DNA of 64,000 bases from Carnegiea gigantea (GCA_029747015.1 JAKOGI010002224.1:62001-126000), one strand, 5' to 3'; shown: positions 32,229-45,315, numbered from the stretch's first letter. Program-made: numbers and translations. Notes: generated from the letters alone by a model not told the origin.

Positions 32229-34944
32229 CGGTGTATCGTGAAAGGGAAGGTTTGCTCTCTCATCATAGATGGAGGAAGTTGTGCCAATGTTGCTTCCAAG
32301 ACTCTTGTGGAGAAGCTAAAGCTATTGGTTTCACCACACCGAAGCCCTTACACCATCCAATGGCTCAATCAAGGTAAAGGCCTGCAAATCTCTTCTCGGT
32401 GTTTGCTTAGTTCTTCTATTGGCGAGAGTTACAAGGATGAAATTTAGTGTGATATTGTGCCCATGAATGCTTGTCATGTCCTCTTGGGACACCCATGGTT
32501 GTTTGATAGAAGTGTGATGCATGATGGCCGTTTGAACACCTATACCTTCACCAAAGATCACAAGAAAATTACCCTCACCCCTCTCAAACCCGCCTCTCAA
32601 AAGAAGCCCTAGGACACTCCTAGCATGGATATCTTTCTTACTACTCTTCTCCATTCCCAACTCCATGAGTATAATGATTTCAAAGAGTGGATTCTACTTG
32701 GCCATGAACCGGTCGAAGCTAAGGGTTCTTCCCATCCTTTGCTTACCCCCCTTCCAAAAGCCTTTGAGTATGTCTTCCCGAGTGAGGTATCCCATGGCCT
32801 CCCTCCCAAAAGGTCCATCCAACACAAAATTGACCTCATTCCCGGTGCCACACTTCCAAACAAGCCGGTGTACCGTATGAACCCTCAAGAAACTCAAGAG
32901 GTGCAAACACAAGCGATGAGCTACTAGCTAAGGGGTTGATTCGTGAGAGCCTTAGCCCATGTGCCGTGCAGGCCTTGCTTGTCCCTAAGAAAGATGGGTC
33001 CATGAGGATGTGTGTGGATAGTAGAGCAATCAACAAGATTACTATCAAGTATTGCTACCCAATTCCAAGATTAGAAGACCTTCTTGATGAGCTACATGGA
33101 GCCACCATCTTCTCTAAGATTGATCTTAGAAGTGGCTACTGTCAAATTTGAATTTTTGAAGGGTCTGAGTGGAAGATGGCTTTCAAAACAAAAGGATGAC
33201 TTTATGAGTGGCTTGTTATGCCCTTTGGTTTGACAAATGCACCTAGCACTTTCATAAGGCTTATGAACCAAGTTCTAAAGCCCCTTCTTGGCAAGTTTGT
33301 TGTTGTCTACTTTAATGGCATATTGGTGCATAGCAAGAATGAAGAAGAGCATGCCAATCATCTATACCAAGTATTGAGTATTCTATCTCAAGAAAAGCTC
33401 TATGGAAACTTAGAGGAATGCCACCTTTTCACCCCATAAGTCATATTTTTGGGTTATGTTGTTTCGGCCCAAGGGATTCATGTTGATGAAAGCAAGATAA
33501 AGCTATCCGTGAGTGGCCCGTTCCTACATCCATCCAACAAGTTCAAAGCTTTCATGGTCTAGCCTCTTTCTATAGGAGGTTTGTAAGAGATTTTAGCTCC
33601 ATTGTTGCACCCATGACCGAAGTTCTCAAGGCTAAACGGTTTGAATGGACCGAACAAGCTCAAAAGGCCTTTGAGGAAATCAAGCTCAAACTCACTAGTG
33701 CACCCGTTCTTGCCCTTCCAAGCTTCTGCAAAGTGTTTGAAGTTGGATGTGATGCTTCCGGTGTGGGGATAGGGGCGGTCCTATCTCAAGAAAAGAGGCC
33801 CGTAGCTTTCTTCAGTGAAAAGCTCAAAGAGAAAGTACTCCACTTATGACAAGGAGTTCTATACAATTGTGAGAGCTTTGGAGCATTGGAGGCACTACTT
33901 GGTGGGAGGCGAGTTCATTCTCCATTCAGATCATGAAGCTCTCAAGTTCATACAAGGGCAACGCAAGCTCAACCCAAGGCATGCCAAGTGGATAGAGTAC
34001 TTACAAGCTTTCCATTTTGCGATCCATCACAAGTCAGGCCAAATGAACAGGGGTGCGGATGCTTTGTCAAGGAGGTACGTTCTCCTCTCTACTTTGGAGA
34101 CTAAGGTCCTAGGTTTTGAGTGCATCAAAGGAATGTATGCTCAAGATGAAGCTTTCAAGTAGATTCTTGAAAAGTGCTCACAACATGCCTATGGTCTCTT
34201 CCACCTTGAAAAGTGCTCACAACATGCCTATGGTCTCTTCCACCTTGAAGGTGGCTTTTTGTTTAAAGGCACATGATTGCGCATTCCTAGAAGTGGCTTT
34301 CAGGAACTCCTCATTCAAGAGCTCCATGGTGGGGCTTTGACCGGGCACTTTGGCGTTGAGAAAACTTGTTCCATTCTCAAGAACACTACTATTGGCCAAG
34401 CATGTCCAAGGATGTAGAACATTATATTAGAAGGTGCTGTACTTGCCAACAAGCCAAGAGTCACTCACGGCCTCAAGGCGTTTACACTCCTCTCCCCGTC
34501 CCTCAAGGCCCTTAGGAAGATGTGAGCTTGGACTTCATCACGGGTTTGCCTAGGACCCCAAGGCACAAAGATTCAATCATGGTGGTGATGCACCGATTCT
34601 CTAAAATGGCACACTTCATAGCATGCCATACCACCAATGATGCTTCCCTCATTGCAAACCTCTACTTCAAAAAGATAGTACGCCTTTATGGGATTCCGAC
34701 AAGCATGGTTTCGGATAGGGACACCAAGTTCCTAAGTCATTTTTGGCTTACCTTGTGGAGAAAGTTTGGTACTCACCTCAAGTTTAGCACTACATGCCAC
34801 CCCCAAACCGACGGTCAAAGCGAAGTGACTAATAGGACTTTGGGCACTTTGCTTAGAGTTCTAGTCAAGAAGAGCATAAAAGGGTGGGATCAGTTGCTCC
34901 CTCATGCGGAACTTGCCTTCAACCGAGCTCCTAGCAAGGCTACC
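32229..34944 (+). pseudogene. Element E: decayed protease-RT-RNase H-integrase
   Basis: This continues the 25129 fragment. Readable blocks in order: protease ([19 protein letters not shown], from about 32250); RT start ([36 protein letters not shown]); RT palm ([12 protein letters not shown]); the catalytic box changed to YFNG; RNase H ([33 protein letters not shown]); a degraded HHCC (CCTCQQAKSH); and the integrase core ([29 protein letters not shown]). Many stops and frame changes break it, e.g. near 32445, 32925, 33150, 33200, 33440, 33840, 34160 and 34275. It ends at 34944 (PSKAT), where F's LTR begins. It is by far the most decayed element here, in keeping with being the outermost host. 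The family is close to alpha by protein. Confidence 0.9.
34166..34243 (+). repeat. 39-bp tandem duplication inside E
   Basis: Two adjacent identical 39-bp units (34166-34204 and 34205-34243) repeat the 13-codon segment LEKCSQHAYGLFH in frame. Other elements have one copy, so this is a local slippage-type event. Confidence 0.9.
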
Positions 34945-36067
34945 TGATGGAGGTCCATCTCCTATCATGATCCAAGGCCATCAAGGGAGCCCAAAAGGTC
35001 CAAGCCTCTTGTCCAAGGTGCAAGAAATCAGCCTAAGGGAGCAAGGAAATTATTTTGTGAAAACTGGAATTTCAGGCGTGCACAAGCCCGGTTTTGTGCA
35101 CGTTATTTCCTAACCTTCCCAAAGCTGAAATGGGGTTGCAGGAAGCCTAAATTTAAGTTCAAGATGTGCTCTTTCCATCAAGACCTCTTGCAAGTCATTT
35201 GGAGTTCATTTGATACCTCAAAACCTCAAGCAAAGTCAACTGCTGCCTCCTGGTGCTGAACTGGACGTGGCTGAAACAAGAGGCTGTTTGGTGGCCCATT
35301 CCTCCTCTATTTGGTTTGAAACTTTTATGGCTTGAAAGTACTTTAAAAATATTATCAAGTGACCATTAAAAACCTCAGCCAAATTACACACATGAGGAGC
35401 TATTAACCACCAAAACAAGGCACAAAACACCCTAAAATCCAGTCCATGGCCAGCCGGGTACAAGGAGAGAAGAGTGAGGTGTTTTTGCTCTAATCCATGC
35501 TTAGCCACTTGCAAGAGTCATCATGAGGAGTACTAAGCTGCCAAGGAAGCTTCCATTAGCCCCTAAGCCGACACATCATCCTCAAGATTAGCATTGAAGA
35601 GGTGTCAAGTGGAGGATGCATCTATCCTTTTATGCTTTGATTTGATCTTTGTATTTTTGCCTAGTTTAGCTTGTAGTGCAACCTAAGGCCTATGTTTGTA
35701 CTTCAAGCTTTGTATTAAAACCCCCCAAGGCCCTTTGGCCGGCCACTCAAACTTGAACATTGAATGAAGTTGAGCTTTGCTCCTTTGAACTCTCAAACTC
35801 TCTTCTAGCTTATCTCTTCCTTTGGCTGGGTTGAGTGGTGATCTAGCAAGAGTCTTAACTTCTTTCTTGGTGGTGTTTTTGTATCCAAGAGGTAGTTAAG
35901 GGCCCTAACATCATTTCTTGGTGGTGTTTCTATATCCAAGGTGGGTGTTAGTTCCGGTTAGCTATTCATTTCTAAGGTGAGTTTGTGGATTCAAAGTTGC
36001 CTTGATTTCTTTACACTCTTCTTACATCTCCTCCCATCCTCTTGGTTTCCCCCTTGAGGATACATCA
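34945..36067 (+). repeat. 5' LTR of element F (gamma)
   Basis: The 1123-bp LTR runs TGATGGAGGTCCATC to GAGGATACATCA, the + strand equivalent of the gamma LTRs at 14345 and 24007. It interrupts the integrase of E. The expected left target copy is CTACC (34940-34944); the right copy is not in the window. Confidence 0.93.
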
Positions 36068-36071
36068 TACT

Positions 36072-36083
36072 TGGTATCAGAGC
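36072..36083 (+). other. Primer binding site of F
   Basis: TGGTATCAGAGC, four bases after the LTR end. Confidence 0.93.
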
Positions 36084-36197
36084 TAAGGCTTCCCTAGGCC
36101 TAAGCTTGCTGCCCAACACCCTTCCAAACACCCAAAAACATTTCCCCCACAAAAACACCAAAACTGTGCCCCACGGTTTTCACCAACCAGAACAGCA

Positions 36198-36319
36198 GCA
36201 CGGTCACCCCGTGCCAAGGAGCACGACCGTGCCACCTTTCTTCCCCAGCCACCTTCCAACTTTCATCCACATCCAGTATTTAAGCACGGTCACCCCGTGC
36301 CATGTCACACAATCGTGCC
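36198..36319 (+). promoter_or_regulatory. Two palindromic hairpin pairs in the leader of F
   Basis: Pairs at 36198-36233 (GCACGG-TCACC-CCGTGCC then GCACGACCGTGCC) and 36283-36319 (GCACGG-TCACC-CCGTGCC then ACACAATCGTGCC, with two arm changes). A third pair, present in C and D, would have followed but is cut off by G0. Confidence 0.72.
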
Positions 36320-36345
36320 ACTCCTTTCCCAGCCACATCTCAACT

Positions 36346-36527
36346 TGATGGAGGTGCATCCTCAAGGTCTAATAATGCTTCATTGATCCAAAATAATCAA
36401 GAAATCAACTCTAAAGTCACGGCCATGAGTCACTTGATGGAAAAGGCGCACGGTGATGCACCCGGGTTCTCATCCAGATTTTTACCCAGTTCTTGTTATC
36501 TTATTACATCAGCCTAAGGCACATTTT
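36346..36527 (+). repeat. Delta LTR G0, left fragment
   Basis: TGATGGAGGTGCATCC starts a delta LTR matching the first 180 bp of the G LTR, with several differences. It is interrupted at 36528 by G and resumes at 49234. Confidence 0.92.
36523..36527. repeat. Target site duplication of G, left copy
   Basis: ATTTT here and at 49229-49233. The flanks join to the normal delta LTR reading seen at about 36713 (CATATTTTGGTGTCCG). Confidence 0.95.
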
Positions 36528-37448
36528 TGATGGAGGTCCATCCTCAAGGTCTAACAATGTTTCATTGATCCAAAATAGTCAAGAAATCAACTCCAAAGTC
36601 ACGGCCATGAGTCACTTGATGGCAAACACACAAGGTGACACACCCGGGTTCTCATCCAGATTTTTACCCGGTTTTTGCTATCTTATTACATCGGCCTAAA
36701 GCATATTTTGGTGTCCGTTTTTTGGATGATTATCAAGTTCAGGATGTTAGCTTTTAAGTCCAATTGGTTTCATATCATTTGGAATTCATTTGGTTACTTA
36801 AAATAGTTCATCTCTTGAACCTGTCCGGATTGCACTGCAACATGCACGGTTTTGGTTTTCTGGTTTGTTCAGGGGCAAATGATGTCCAAATGCTACGATT
36901 CCAATTGGAGGGTAAACTAGACATCTTGAGGTTTCCAACTATGTAAGAAACGTAGCAATTAGTCATCATTTGGGGTGTCGACCATGCGTTGCAAGTGGAG
37001 GCAGAAACCGGCTGCTTGACACCCGGTTGCTTAGCCTGGCGGTTTTCCTCCTTCAAGGGGTTTGCTTAAGGTGGAAGGCTACCAAGCAGGTCATTTTGAG
37101 CTGCTTGATTAAGCACCACTCAGCTACTTGAGAGAGAGACACGTGGAGCTAATGAAACGCCACCATTTTGCAAGCTCTCATTCGACCACTCAAGCATGAC
37201 ATGGCACATATGCAATTTTCAGCCCTTTTGAGGTGGCAGCCGTGCACTCTTACCTTCCTAGCTGGGAAATTGAGTCATCTACATTCCTTAATGCATAGGA
37301 AAGGCTTAGGAAGATAAATTAAGTGCTTGTAAAATAAACTTTCAGCTTTTGGTTTATATTAGAGTAAACCGTGTGTTAGATAGTAATTAGCAAGCTTAAT
37401 GACTTTCCTCCCTTGGAAGGAAAGCTCATTCATGTACTCTAAAGGCCA

Positions 37449-37455
37449 TATAAAG
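37449..37455 (+). promoter_or_regulatory. TATA-like box in the 5' LTR of G
   Basis: TATAAAG in the context GGCCATATAAAGCC, about 610 bp before the LTR end. Confidence 0.5.
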
Positions 37456-37943
37456 CCTTGTATGTTCATTTGAAGGAATAGAGTTGATAATTCAGTTGTG
37501 AGTAAAGACCTTATGTCTTGTGATTTCTTAAACACTTAACTTGCTTATCCTTAATTGTGGCCGATTAAGGTGGTGACCAAGTGAGTCTTGATCTTTGATT
37601 AGTTGGTGTATCTTATCCTAATCGAAGATTAAGGGCCCTAAGCTAAATGATTAGTGGTGTATCTTATCTAATCATCCAGCTTAGAACTATCCAAGGTTTC
37701 ATTAAACACTCTTGAAGTTCACAAACTAACTCTTGGTTTCACTCCTCTCAAACCGTGAGTTACTTCTTGTTCTTCTTAGTGTTTCTTCATCCTCCTTACT
37801 TTCCTCACTTCCTTTACTCCTTGATTCCTCTTACCATACAAAATCAAGTCTTAACATAGCTGATTGCATCGAACTTCCAATAACCTTCAAAGCTATCTCA
37901 AACCGTGAAGAAGAGCTTACCTAGGCAAGCTAGGCAGTGAATT

Positions 37944-37980
37944 GGCACGGTCACCCCGTGCCATCAAGCACGGCCGTGCC
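37944..37980 (+). promoter_or_regulatory. Palindromic hairpin pair in the LTR of G
   Basis: GGCACGG-TCACC-CCGTGCC (7-bp stem) then GCACGGCCGTGC, a perfect 12-base palindrome, about 85 bp before the LTR end and thus upstream of the primer site, unlike alpha, beta and gamma. Confidence 0.75.
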
Positions 37981-38070
37981 ACTCCTGGCCGTGAGAATTT
38001 GCTTGTTTTCTAGCCTCCTTCGACGAGAGTACTTGGATTATTTCCTTCCCCTTGGGACTTACATCAGTTT

Positions 38071-38082
38071 TGGTATCAGAGC
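38071..38082 (+). other. Primer binding site of G
   Basis: TGGTATCAGAGC, four bases after the LTR. Confidence 0.93.
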
Positions 38083-38180
38083 AAGTTCAGAACTTGGCCT
38101 AAATCCCACGCCATTCCCAGCCTGTCTCTGAAATCATTCCAAACACAATCAAGCATAAACCGTTCCTTCCTGCGATCACA

Positions 38181-41100
38181 ATGAGTGCTAGCATGTCTGT
38201 GGAAGAAAGACTTGAGGTTCTTTCTAAGCAAATGCAAGAACTAAGTGTGAGTAATCAAGAACTTAAGTCTCGAAATGAGTACTTGAGGAAACAGCTTGGA
38301 AACCACATGAAACAAAAGCAGAAACTTCAAGAATCACCAAGCATTCGGATTGGAACAGATTATGGCTATGAAGAGGAAGCTAGCAATGCGTTATCTGAAG
38401 AGGAAGTGTCGTTTGAAAGAATACAAAGAAGAGCTTGGCCTACTTTCAACTCTAATGAGATCAAGGTTGATATTCCTGAGTTCGAGGGTAAGCTAGATCC
38501 TGATGAGTTCATTGAATGGTTACAAACAGTGGAGCGTATCTTTGAATTCAAGGAGATTCCAGAGGATAAGAAAGTCAAAATAGTTGCTCTTAGACTAAGG
38601 AAATATGCCTCTTTATGGTGGACAAACCTTAATGCTAAGAGAACTAGAGAAAGGAAGAGTAAGATTGCTACTTGGGACAAAATGAAAGCCAAGATGAAGG
38701 CACGGTTTTTGCCTTCGACGTATGTCCAAGACCAGTATATGCTCTTTCATCATTTGAATCATGGCAAGATGAGTGTTGAAGAATATACTCGTGAGTTTGA
38801 GAAACTCATGATCAAATGTGACATTCATGAGCCTGAAGAGCAGACCATGGTTCGTTACCTAGGTGGGCTTGATCCTAGGATAGCCAACGTGGTTGAGTTA
38901 CAAGCTTATGCCACCTTTGATGAAGTGTGTGTCCTAGCACACAAGGTGGAGCAGCAAAGAAAGCCTAGGATGAATGTTCGTGATTCATTCAAGCCCTATT
39001 CTACACCAAACCGTGGGCAACCCTTAAACAAGGGGAGTACCACACCTCAGCCTAAATCATCTAACCCTTTCCCATCTAATCCACAAAAGAACCAAGCTCC
39101 TCAAAGGCCACCACCACCAAACCCCCCACGTCCAAACCCACACCCTGTAAGCCAAAGAAGGTGTTACAAGTGCCAAGGCTTAGGACATATTGCTTCTGAT
39201 TGTCCTAGTCGAAACGTAGTCACCTTAGCTGAATGGGAAGCCATAGAGGGAGAATTTGCCGAGGAGAAAGAAGAGGAAAAGGCAGAAGATGCTGAGAGCG
39301 ATCATGAAGATGATCAGGAGGAGTTTGTGGAAAACGCAGATGAAGGTGAGATGCTAGTAATTCGAAGGGTATTGAGCAATCAACGAGTTGCTAAGGATGA
39401 ACAACGTGAGAATATCTTTCACTCACGGTGTACAGTCCAAGGCAAAGTGTGCTCGCTAATCATCGATGGAGGAAGTTGTGCCAACGTTGTTTCATTAAGC
39501 ATGATTGAGAAACTGAACCTTCAATCCACGGCACACCCACACCCATACAACATTCAATGGTTAAATCAAGGCAAGGGATTACAAGTTAACTCTCGTTGCT
39601 TGATTTCATTCTCTCTTGGTAAGAACTACCAAGGTGAACTTTGGTGTGATGTTATCCCCATGGATGCTTGTCATATTCTGTTAGGACGACCATGGATGTA
39701 TGACAGGAAGGTTATGCATAATGGTTATCTTAATACTTATTCCTTTACCAAAGATGGCAAGAAGATTACCCTGAATCCCATGTCACCATCCGAACTCCAC
39801 AAAATGAAACCACAAAAAAGCCAAAATCAATCTGATTTGCTTTTGACATATGTTGAACCACTTTTAAAGGCCTCTCAACATGAGTTCAAAGCTTTGAAAG
39901 AATGGATATTGCAAGTACAAGATGAGCCAGAAACACCACTTCCTTCCCATCCCATAGCCAAGGTCATATTGAATCAGTTCGGTCACCTATTCCCAGATGA
40001 AATACCTTCGGGTTTACCCCCAAAGTGTGATATTCAACATCATATTGACCTTATCCCAGGATCCATTCTACCTAATAAACCAGCCTACAGGACAAATCCC
40101 AGAGAAACTCAAGAGATTCAACGTCAAGTTGAAGAACTAATATTCAAGGGATTGGTACGAGAATCCTTAAGCCCGTGTGCTGTTCCTGCTCTTTTGGTTC
40201 CGAAAAAGGATGGTAGTATGAGGATGTGTGTTGACAGTAGGGTCATAAACAAGATCACTATCAAGTACAGGTACCCTATACCTAGGCTTGAAGATATGTT
40301 GGATGAGTTACATGGCTCTAAGGTGTTTAGCAAGATTGATTTAAGGAGTGGTTATTATCAGATTCGTATTAGGGAGGGTGATGAGTGGAAAACTGCTTTC
40401 AAGACTAAGGGCGGATTACATGAATGGTTAGTCATGCCTTTCGGTCTTTCTAATGCCCCTAGTACGTTTATGAGACTAATGAATCAAGTATTTCGACCAT
40501 ACTTAGGCAAGTTCGTGGTTGTTTACTTCGATGATATATTGGTGTTCAGTAAGAATGAGCAAGAACATCAAGATCACTTAACTCAGGTGATGCTCGTTCT
40601 TGAAAAGGAGAAGTTATTCGGGAACCTAAAGAAGTGTACCTTCTTTACTCATGAAGTTACCTTCTTAGGTTATATTGTTTCTGAAGATGGTATTAAGGCA
40701 GATGAAAGCAAGATTGAGGCTATTCGGACTTGGCCTGTTCCTAAGAGCATTCATGACGTTCGAAGCTTTCATGGCTTGGCTTCTTTCTATAGGAGGTTCA
40801 TACGCAATTTCAGCACTATTCTAGCTCCTATGACTGAAGTCCTTAAGGGTTCCTCGTTCACTTGGAATCCTAAAGCCCAAGCAGCCTTTGAAGAAGTGAA
40901 AGAGAGGCTAACTCAAGCACCGGTTTTAGCTCTACCGTGTTTTGAGAAGGTCTTTGAAGTTGAATGCGATGCTTCTGGAGTTGGTATTGGAGGCATTCTT
41001 ACTCAAGAAGGACGCCCTTTGGCCTTCTTCAGTGAAAAGTTATGTGACACCAGGAAGAGATATTCAACTTATGACAAGGAGTTCTATGCCATCGTTCGAT

Positions 41101-42760
41101 GCCTAGAACATTGGAACCATTATTTGATTGCCAGTGAGTTTATTCTACACTCAGATCACGAGGCTTTGAAGTATATTCAAGGCCAACATAAGTTAAACTC
41201 ACGCCATGCTAAATGGTTGAGTTCCTGCAGTCCTTTCACTTTACTATCAAGCATAAGTCTGGCAAATTGAATCAAGGTGCCGATGCTCTTTCACGGCGTT
41301 ATCTATTGATGTCCCAATTAGATGCTTGTATCCTTGGATTTGAGCATCTAAAGGCTTTATACCAGGATGATGAAGATTTTGGGGTGTTATACTCTGAGTG
41401 TACTAAACATCCCAAAGGGGATTTCTTAATTCACGAAGAGTTTCTCTTTAAAGGTGCTCGGTTATGTGTTCCCAAATGCAGCACTCGTGAGTTGTTAATT
41501 CGAGAAGTCCATGCTGGATCTTTAGCTGGTCATTTTGGCGAAGACAAGACCCTAACTATGCTTAGGGAACATTATTATTGGCCAGGCATGGAAAAGGACG
41601 TTCAAGACATCATTAGAAGATGCAGTACGTGTCAAATTGCGAAGAGTCATTCGCTTCCTCAGGGACTATACACGCCACTTCCTATTCCGACGTTGCCTTG
41701 GGTGGACGTTAGTATGGATTTCATACTTGGTTTACCAAAGACACAAAGGAATAAAGATTCTATCTTTGTGGTCGTGGATCGATTTTCGAAGATGGCTCAT
41801 TTCATTCCCTGCAACAAGACTAATGATGCCACTCATGTTGCTGAGCTGTATTTCAAGGAGGTCATGAGACTTCATGGAATTCCTCGTTCCATCGTCTCAG
41901 ATTGAGATACCAAGTTCCTAAGTCACTTTTGGATTACTTTGTGGAAAAAGTTGGGTACCAAACTCAAATACAGTACCACTTGTCATCCACAAACAGATGG
42001 GCAAACCGAGGTTACTAATCGAACCCTTGGTACTCTATTAAGGGTCTTGATTACAAACCACGCAAAAGCTTGGGATCTGTTACTTCCACATGCTGAGTTC
42101 GCTTACAATAGGACTCCAAGCAAGGCTACTGGTCTATCACCCTTTAAAGTGGTTTATGGGATTGATCCCCTAAGTCCACTTGATCTTGTTCCTCGACCAT
42201 TAGATCAAGAGCCAAGTGCGGATGCCGCTACTAGGGTGGAAGAAATCCAGAAGTTGCATGAGTTAGTAAAGGCCAAGATTGAGAAAACTACACTTTCATA
42301 CACGGCCCAACCTAACAAACACAAAAGAGAGAAGCTTTTTAAGCCAGGTGATTTGGTTTGGATTCATCTCCGTAAAGAACGTTTTCCTTCCAAAAGGAAA
42401 ACTAAATTGATGCCTAGGGCGGATGGTCCATTCGAGATTTTGGAGAAGATCAACAATAATGCTTATAAGGTGGAGTTACCAGGAGATTATGAAGTATCAG
42501 CTACGTTCAATGTTGCTGATTTAAGTCCTTATGAAGCAGATGGTTACCTTTCTGATTTGAGGATCAAATCTTCCCAACAAGGGGAGAATGATGGACGTCC
42601 ATCCTCAAGGTCTAACAATGTTTCATTGATCCAAAATAGTCAAGAAATCAACTCCAAAGTCACGGCCATGAGTCACTTGATGGCAAACACACAAGGTGAC
42701 ACAACCGGGTTCTCATCCAGATTTTTACCCGATTTTTGCTATCTTATTACATCGGCCTAA
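38181..42760 (+). pseudogene. Gag-Pol polyprotein of G, one frameshift and one stop
   Basis: ATG 38181 (MSASMSVEERLEVL) opens a frame equal to 1527 codons once one missing base is allowed for. Domains: coiled coil (LSVSNQELKSRNEYLRKQL); gag domain (KVDIPEFEGKLDPDEF); CCHC CYKCQGLGHIASDC (about 39163-39204); protease IDGGSC (about 39464); RT with YFDD (40524-40535); RNase H (DASG, YDKEFYA, SDHEAL); HHCC (CSTCQIAK); DDE ([12 protein letters not shown], a broken [15 protein letters not shown]); and GPF/Y (DGPFEILEK). A lost G near 41213-41218 (AAATGGTTGAG) shifts the frame in RNase H. A TGA at 41903-41905 replaces the Arg in the second DDE block. The last about 57 codons are in the 3' LTR. Codon choice is AT-richer than in alpha or beta. 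Confidence 0.94.
42579..42588 (+). other. Polypurine tract of G
   Basis: AAGGGGAGAA precedes the LTR start TGATGGACG and encodes part of QQGEND. Confidence 0.88.
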
Positions 42761-43576
42761 AGCATATTTTGGTGTCCGTTTTTTGGATGATTATCAAGTT
42801 CAGGATGTTAGCTTTTAAGTCCAATTGGTTTCATATCATTTGGAATTCATTTGGTTACTTAAAACAGTTCATCTCTTGAACCTGTCCGGATTGCACTGCA
42901 AAATGCACGGTTTTGGTTTTCTGGTTTGTTCAGGGGGCAAATGACGTCCAAATGCTACGATTCCAAATGGAGGGTAAACTAGACATCTTGAGGTTTCCAA
43001 CCATGTAAGAAACGTAGCAATTAGTCATCATTTGAGGTATCAAACATGCGTTGCAAGTGGAGGCAGAAACCGGCTACTTGACACCCGGTTGCTTAGCCTG
43101 GTGGTTTTCCTCCTTCAAGGGGTTTGCTTAAGGTGGAAGGCTACCAAGCAGGTCATTTTGAGCTGCTTGATTAAGCACCACTCAGCTACTTGAGAGAGAG
43201 ACACGTGGAGCTAATGAAACGCCACCATTTTGCAAGCTCTCATTCGACCACTCAAGCATGACATGGCACACATGCAATTTTCAGCCCTTTTGAGGTGGCA
43301 GCCGTGCACTCTTACCTTCCTAGCTGGGAAATTGAGTCATCTACATTCCTTAATGCATAGGAAAGGCTTAGGAAGATAAATTAAGTGCTTTGTAAAATAA
43401 ACTTTCAGCTTTTGGTTTATATTAGAGTAAACCGTGTGTTAGGTAGTGATTAGCAAGTTTAATGACTTTCCTCCCTTGGAAGGAAAGCTCATTCATGTAC
43501 TCTAAAGGCCATATAAAGCCTTGTATGTTCATTTGAAGGAATAGAGTTGATAATTCAGTTGTGAGTAAAGACCTTG
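42589..43576 (+). repeat. 3' LTR of G, left part
   Basis: The 988 bp match 36528 onward. It is interrupted by H at 43577 and completed at 48671-49228. The Gag-Pol stop is at 42758-42760. Confidence 0.94.
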
Positions 43577-44687
43577 TGATGGAAATCCCTCCATCCCTTT
43601 TGTTAAAAAAGAATCAAATCAAATTAGGTAATCTTATTATGCTGGTTTAAGGATGAATAAATCATCCAAGTTTTGATTAAACATTGAAACTGCAGGGCAA
43701 GGGTTAAATCCAGCAGCTAACCCGTTTTGTGTGCTTAATTTCTCAAACATACTAAGGGTTTACGTCTAATATTTTTTGATGGATTTGAAGATCAAGATGT
43801 TAGCTTTCCAACAAATCAAGTTTCATCCAATTTGGACTTCATTTGGTCGTTCAAATCAGCAATTAAACCCAAGGTGTCAAAACTGCCCAGCAGGGCCAGG
43901 ATGAACCCGGTTTTGTTCTTTTTATTTCTTATGATATAGTTTAGCTTAAATCTTGTATTTTTACATATTTTGGGTCCCAAAGATCTTATATTTTATGTCC
44001 AATTGGAATTACCAGATTTGGAGTTCAATTGGTTAGTGAATTAAGCTAATTAGTAAACCTATGCTGTTTTGGAGTCTAATCTGCACGGTTTGGGGAATCA
44101 GGCTCATTCAAGGGGTAAATGACGTCCAATTGCTATGATTCAAAAAGGAGGGCAAACTAGACATCTTGAGGTTTCCAACCATGTAAGAAACGTAGCAATT
44201 AGTCATCATTTGAGGTGTCAAACATGCGTTGCAAGTGGAGGCAGAAACCGGCTGCTTGACACCCGGTTGCTTAGCCTGGTGGTTTTCCTCCTTCAAGGGG
44301 TTTGCTTAAGGTGGAAGGCTGCCAAGCAGGTCATTTTGAGCTTCTTGATTAAGCACCACTCAGCTACTTGAGAGAGAGACACGTGGAGTTAGTGAAACGC
44401 CACCATTTTGCAAGCTCTCATTCGACCACTCAAGCATGACATGGCACACATGCAATTTTCAGTCCTTTTGAGGTGGCAGCCATGCTCTCTTACCTTCCTT
44501 GAAGGGAAATTGAGTCAACAAGGTTTCTTAATACTTAGGAAAGAGTTTAAGAAGGAAATCTTGTGTTTTGTAGCTTAAACTTTCAGCTTATGTATGTTTT
44601 AGCTTAAACCATGTATTACTAAGCATAGGATTAGTTTAATGACTTTCCTTGCCTAGAAGGAAAGCTCTTTTCATGTAAACACAAGGC

Positions 44688-44695
44688 TATATAAG
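44688..44695 (+). promoter_or_regulatory. TATA-like box in the 5' LTR of H
   Basis: TATATAAG in the context AAGGCTATATAAGTGCC; the same box is at 48058-48065 in the 3' LTR and 11529-11536 in solo LTR S1. Confidence 0.6.
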
Positions 44696-45174
44696 TGCCT
44701 TGGCTGCTCTTTTGTAAAACAAGTTTTGAGTATTAAAGTTGAAAGCAAAGACTTTGTGTCTTGTGATTTCTTAAACACTTAACTTGCTTATCCTTAATTG
44801 TGGCCGATTAAGGTGGTGACCAAGTGAGTCTTGATCTTTAGTTAGGTGGTGTATCTTATCCTAATCCAAGATTAAGGGCCCTAAGCTAAGTGATTAGTGG
44901 TGTATCTTATCTAATCACAAGGCTTAGAACTATCCAGATTCCATTGAATTCACTTAAAGTTCATGAAGTTAGCTTTGGGTTCCTTAAACCAAAGCTCTCC
45001 TTTTTCATGTTCTAATCAGTGAACTTCATTCCCACATCTCCTTTTTGTTTTCATATTCATTTCAAGCTTAATCAAGGCCAAGAATTCTTGCTTTGATTCA
45101 GTTTTGAGCCCAAACACAAAAGCCATCTCAAAAACCGTGAAAATCACAAACTAGGCGTGCTTAGGCAGCAAGTT

Positions 45175-45211
45175 GGCACGGTGCCCCCGTGCCTTGAAGC
45201 ACGACCGTGCC
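45175..45211 (+). promoter_or_regulatory. Palindromic hairpin pair in the 5' LTR of H
   Basis: GGCACGG-TGCCC-CCGTGCC then GCACGACCGTGCC, about 90 bp before the LTR end. The same pair is at 48546-48582 in the 3' LTR. Confidence 0.75.
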
Positions 45212-45303
45212 ACCCCTGGTTCGTGAGTTTCCCACTTGTTTTGGTTGTGTTCCTGTTGTAAGTTAGCTTGGGTTGTTCCTACCCTTGAGACTTACATCAT
45301 TTT

Positions 45304-45315
45304 TGGTATCAGAGC
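45304..45315 (+). other. Primer binding site of H
   Basis: TGGTATCAGAGC, four bases after the LTR. Confidence 0.93.

Larger units (their letters stand above)
34945..36345 (+). mobile_element. Element F: 5' end of a gamma retrotransposon, cut by a delta LTR
   Basis: Only the 5' LTR, primer site and about 260 bp of leader remain before delta LTR G0 begins at 36346. No gag start is reached. The remainder would lie beyond the right edge of the nested stack, outside this window. Confidence 0.88.
36528..38066 (+). repeat. 5' LTR of G (delta)
   Basis: TGATGGAGGTCCATCC to GGGACTTACATCA, 1539 bp. TATA-like TATAAAG at 37449-37455 and the palindromic pair at 37944-37980. Confidence 0.95.
43577..45299 (+). 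repeat. 5' LTR of H (epsilon)
   Basis: TGATGGAAATCCC to GAGACTTACATCA, 1723 bp. TATATAAG at 44688-44695. Confidence 0.95.

Noticed and set aside
36106..36348. 80-codon ORF in the leader of F
   Set aside because: It translates the hairpin leader; the same region in C and D is noncoding before gag.
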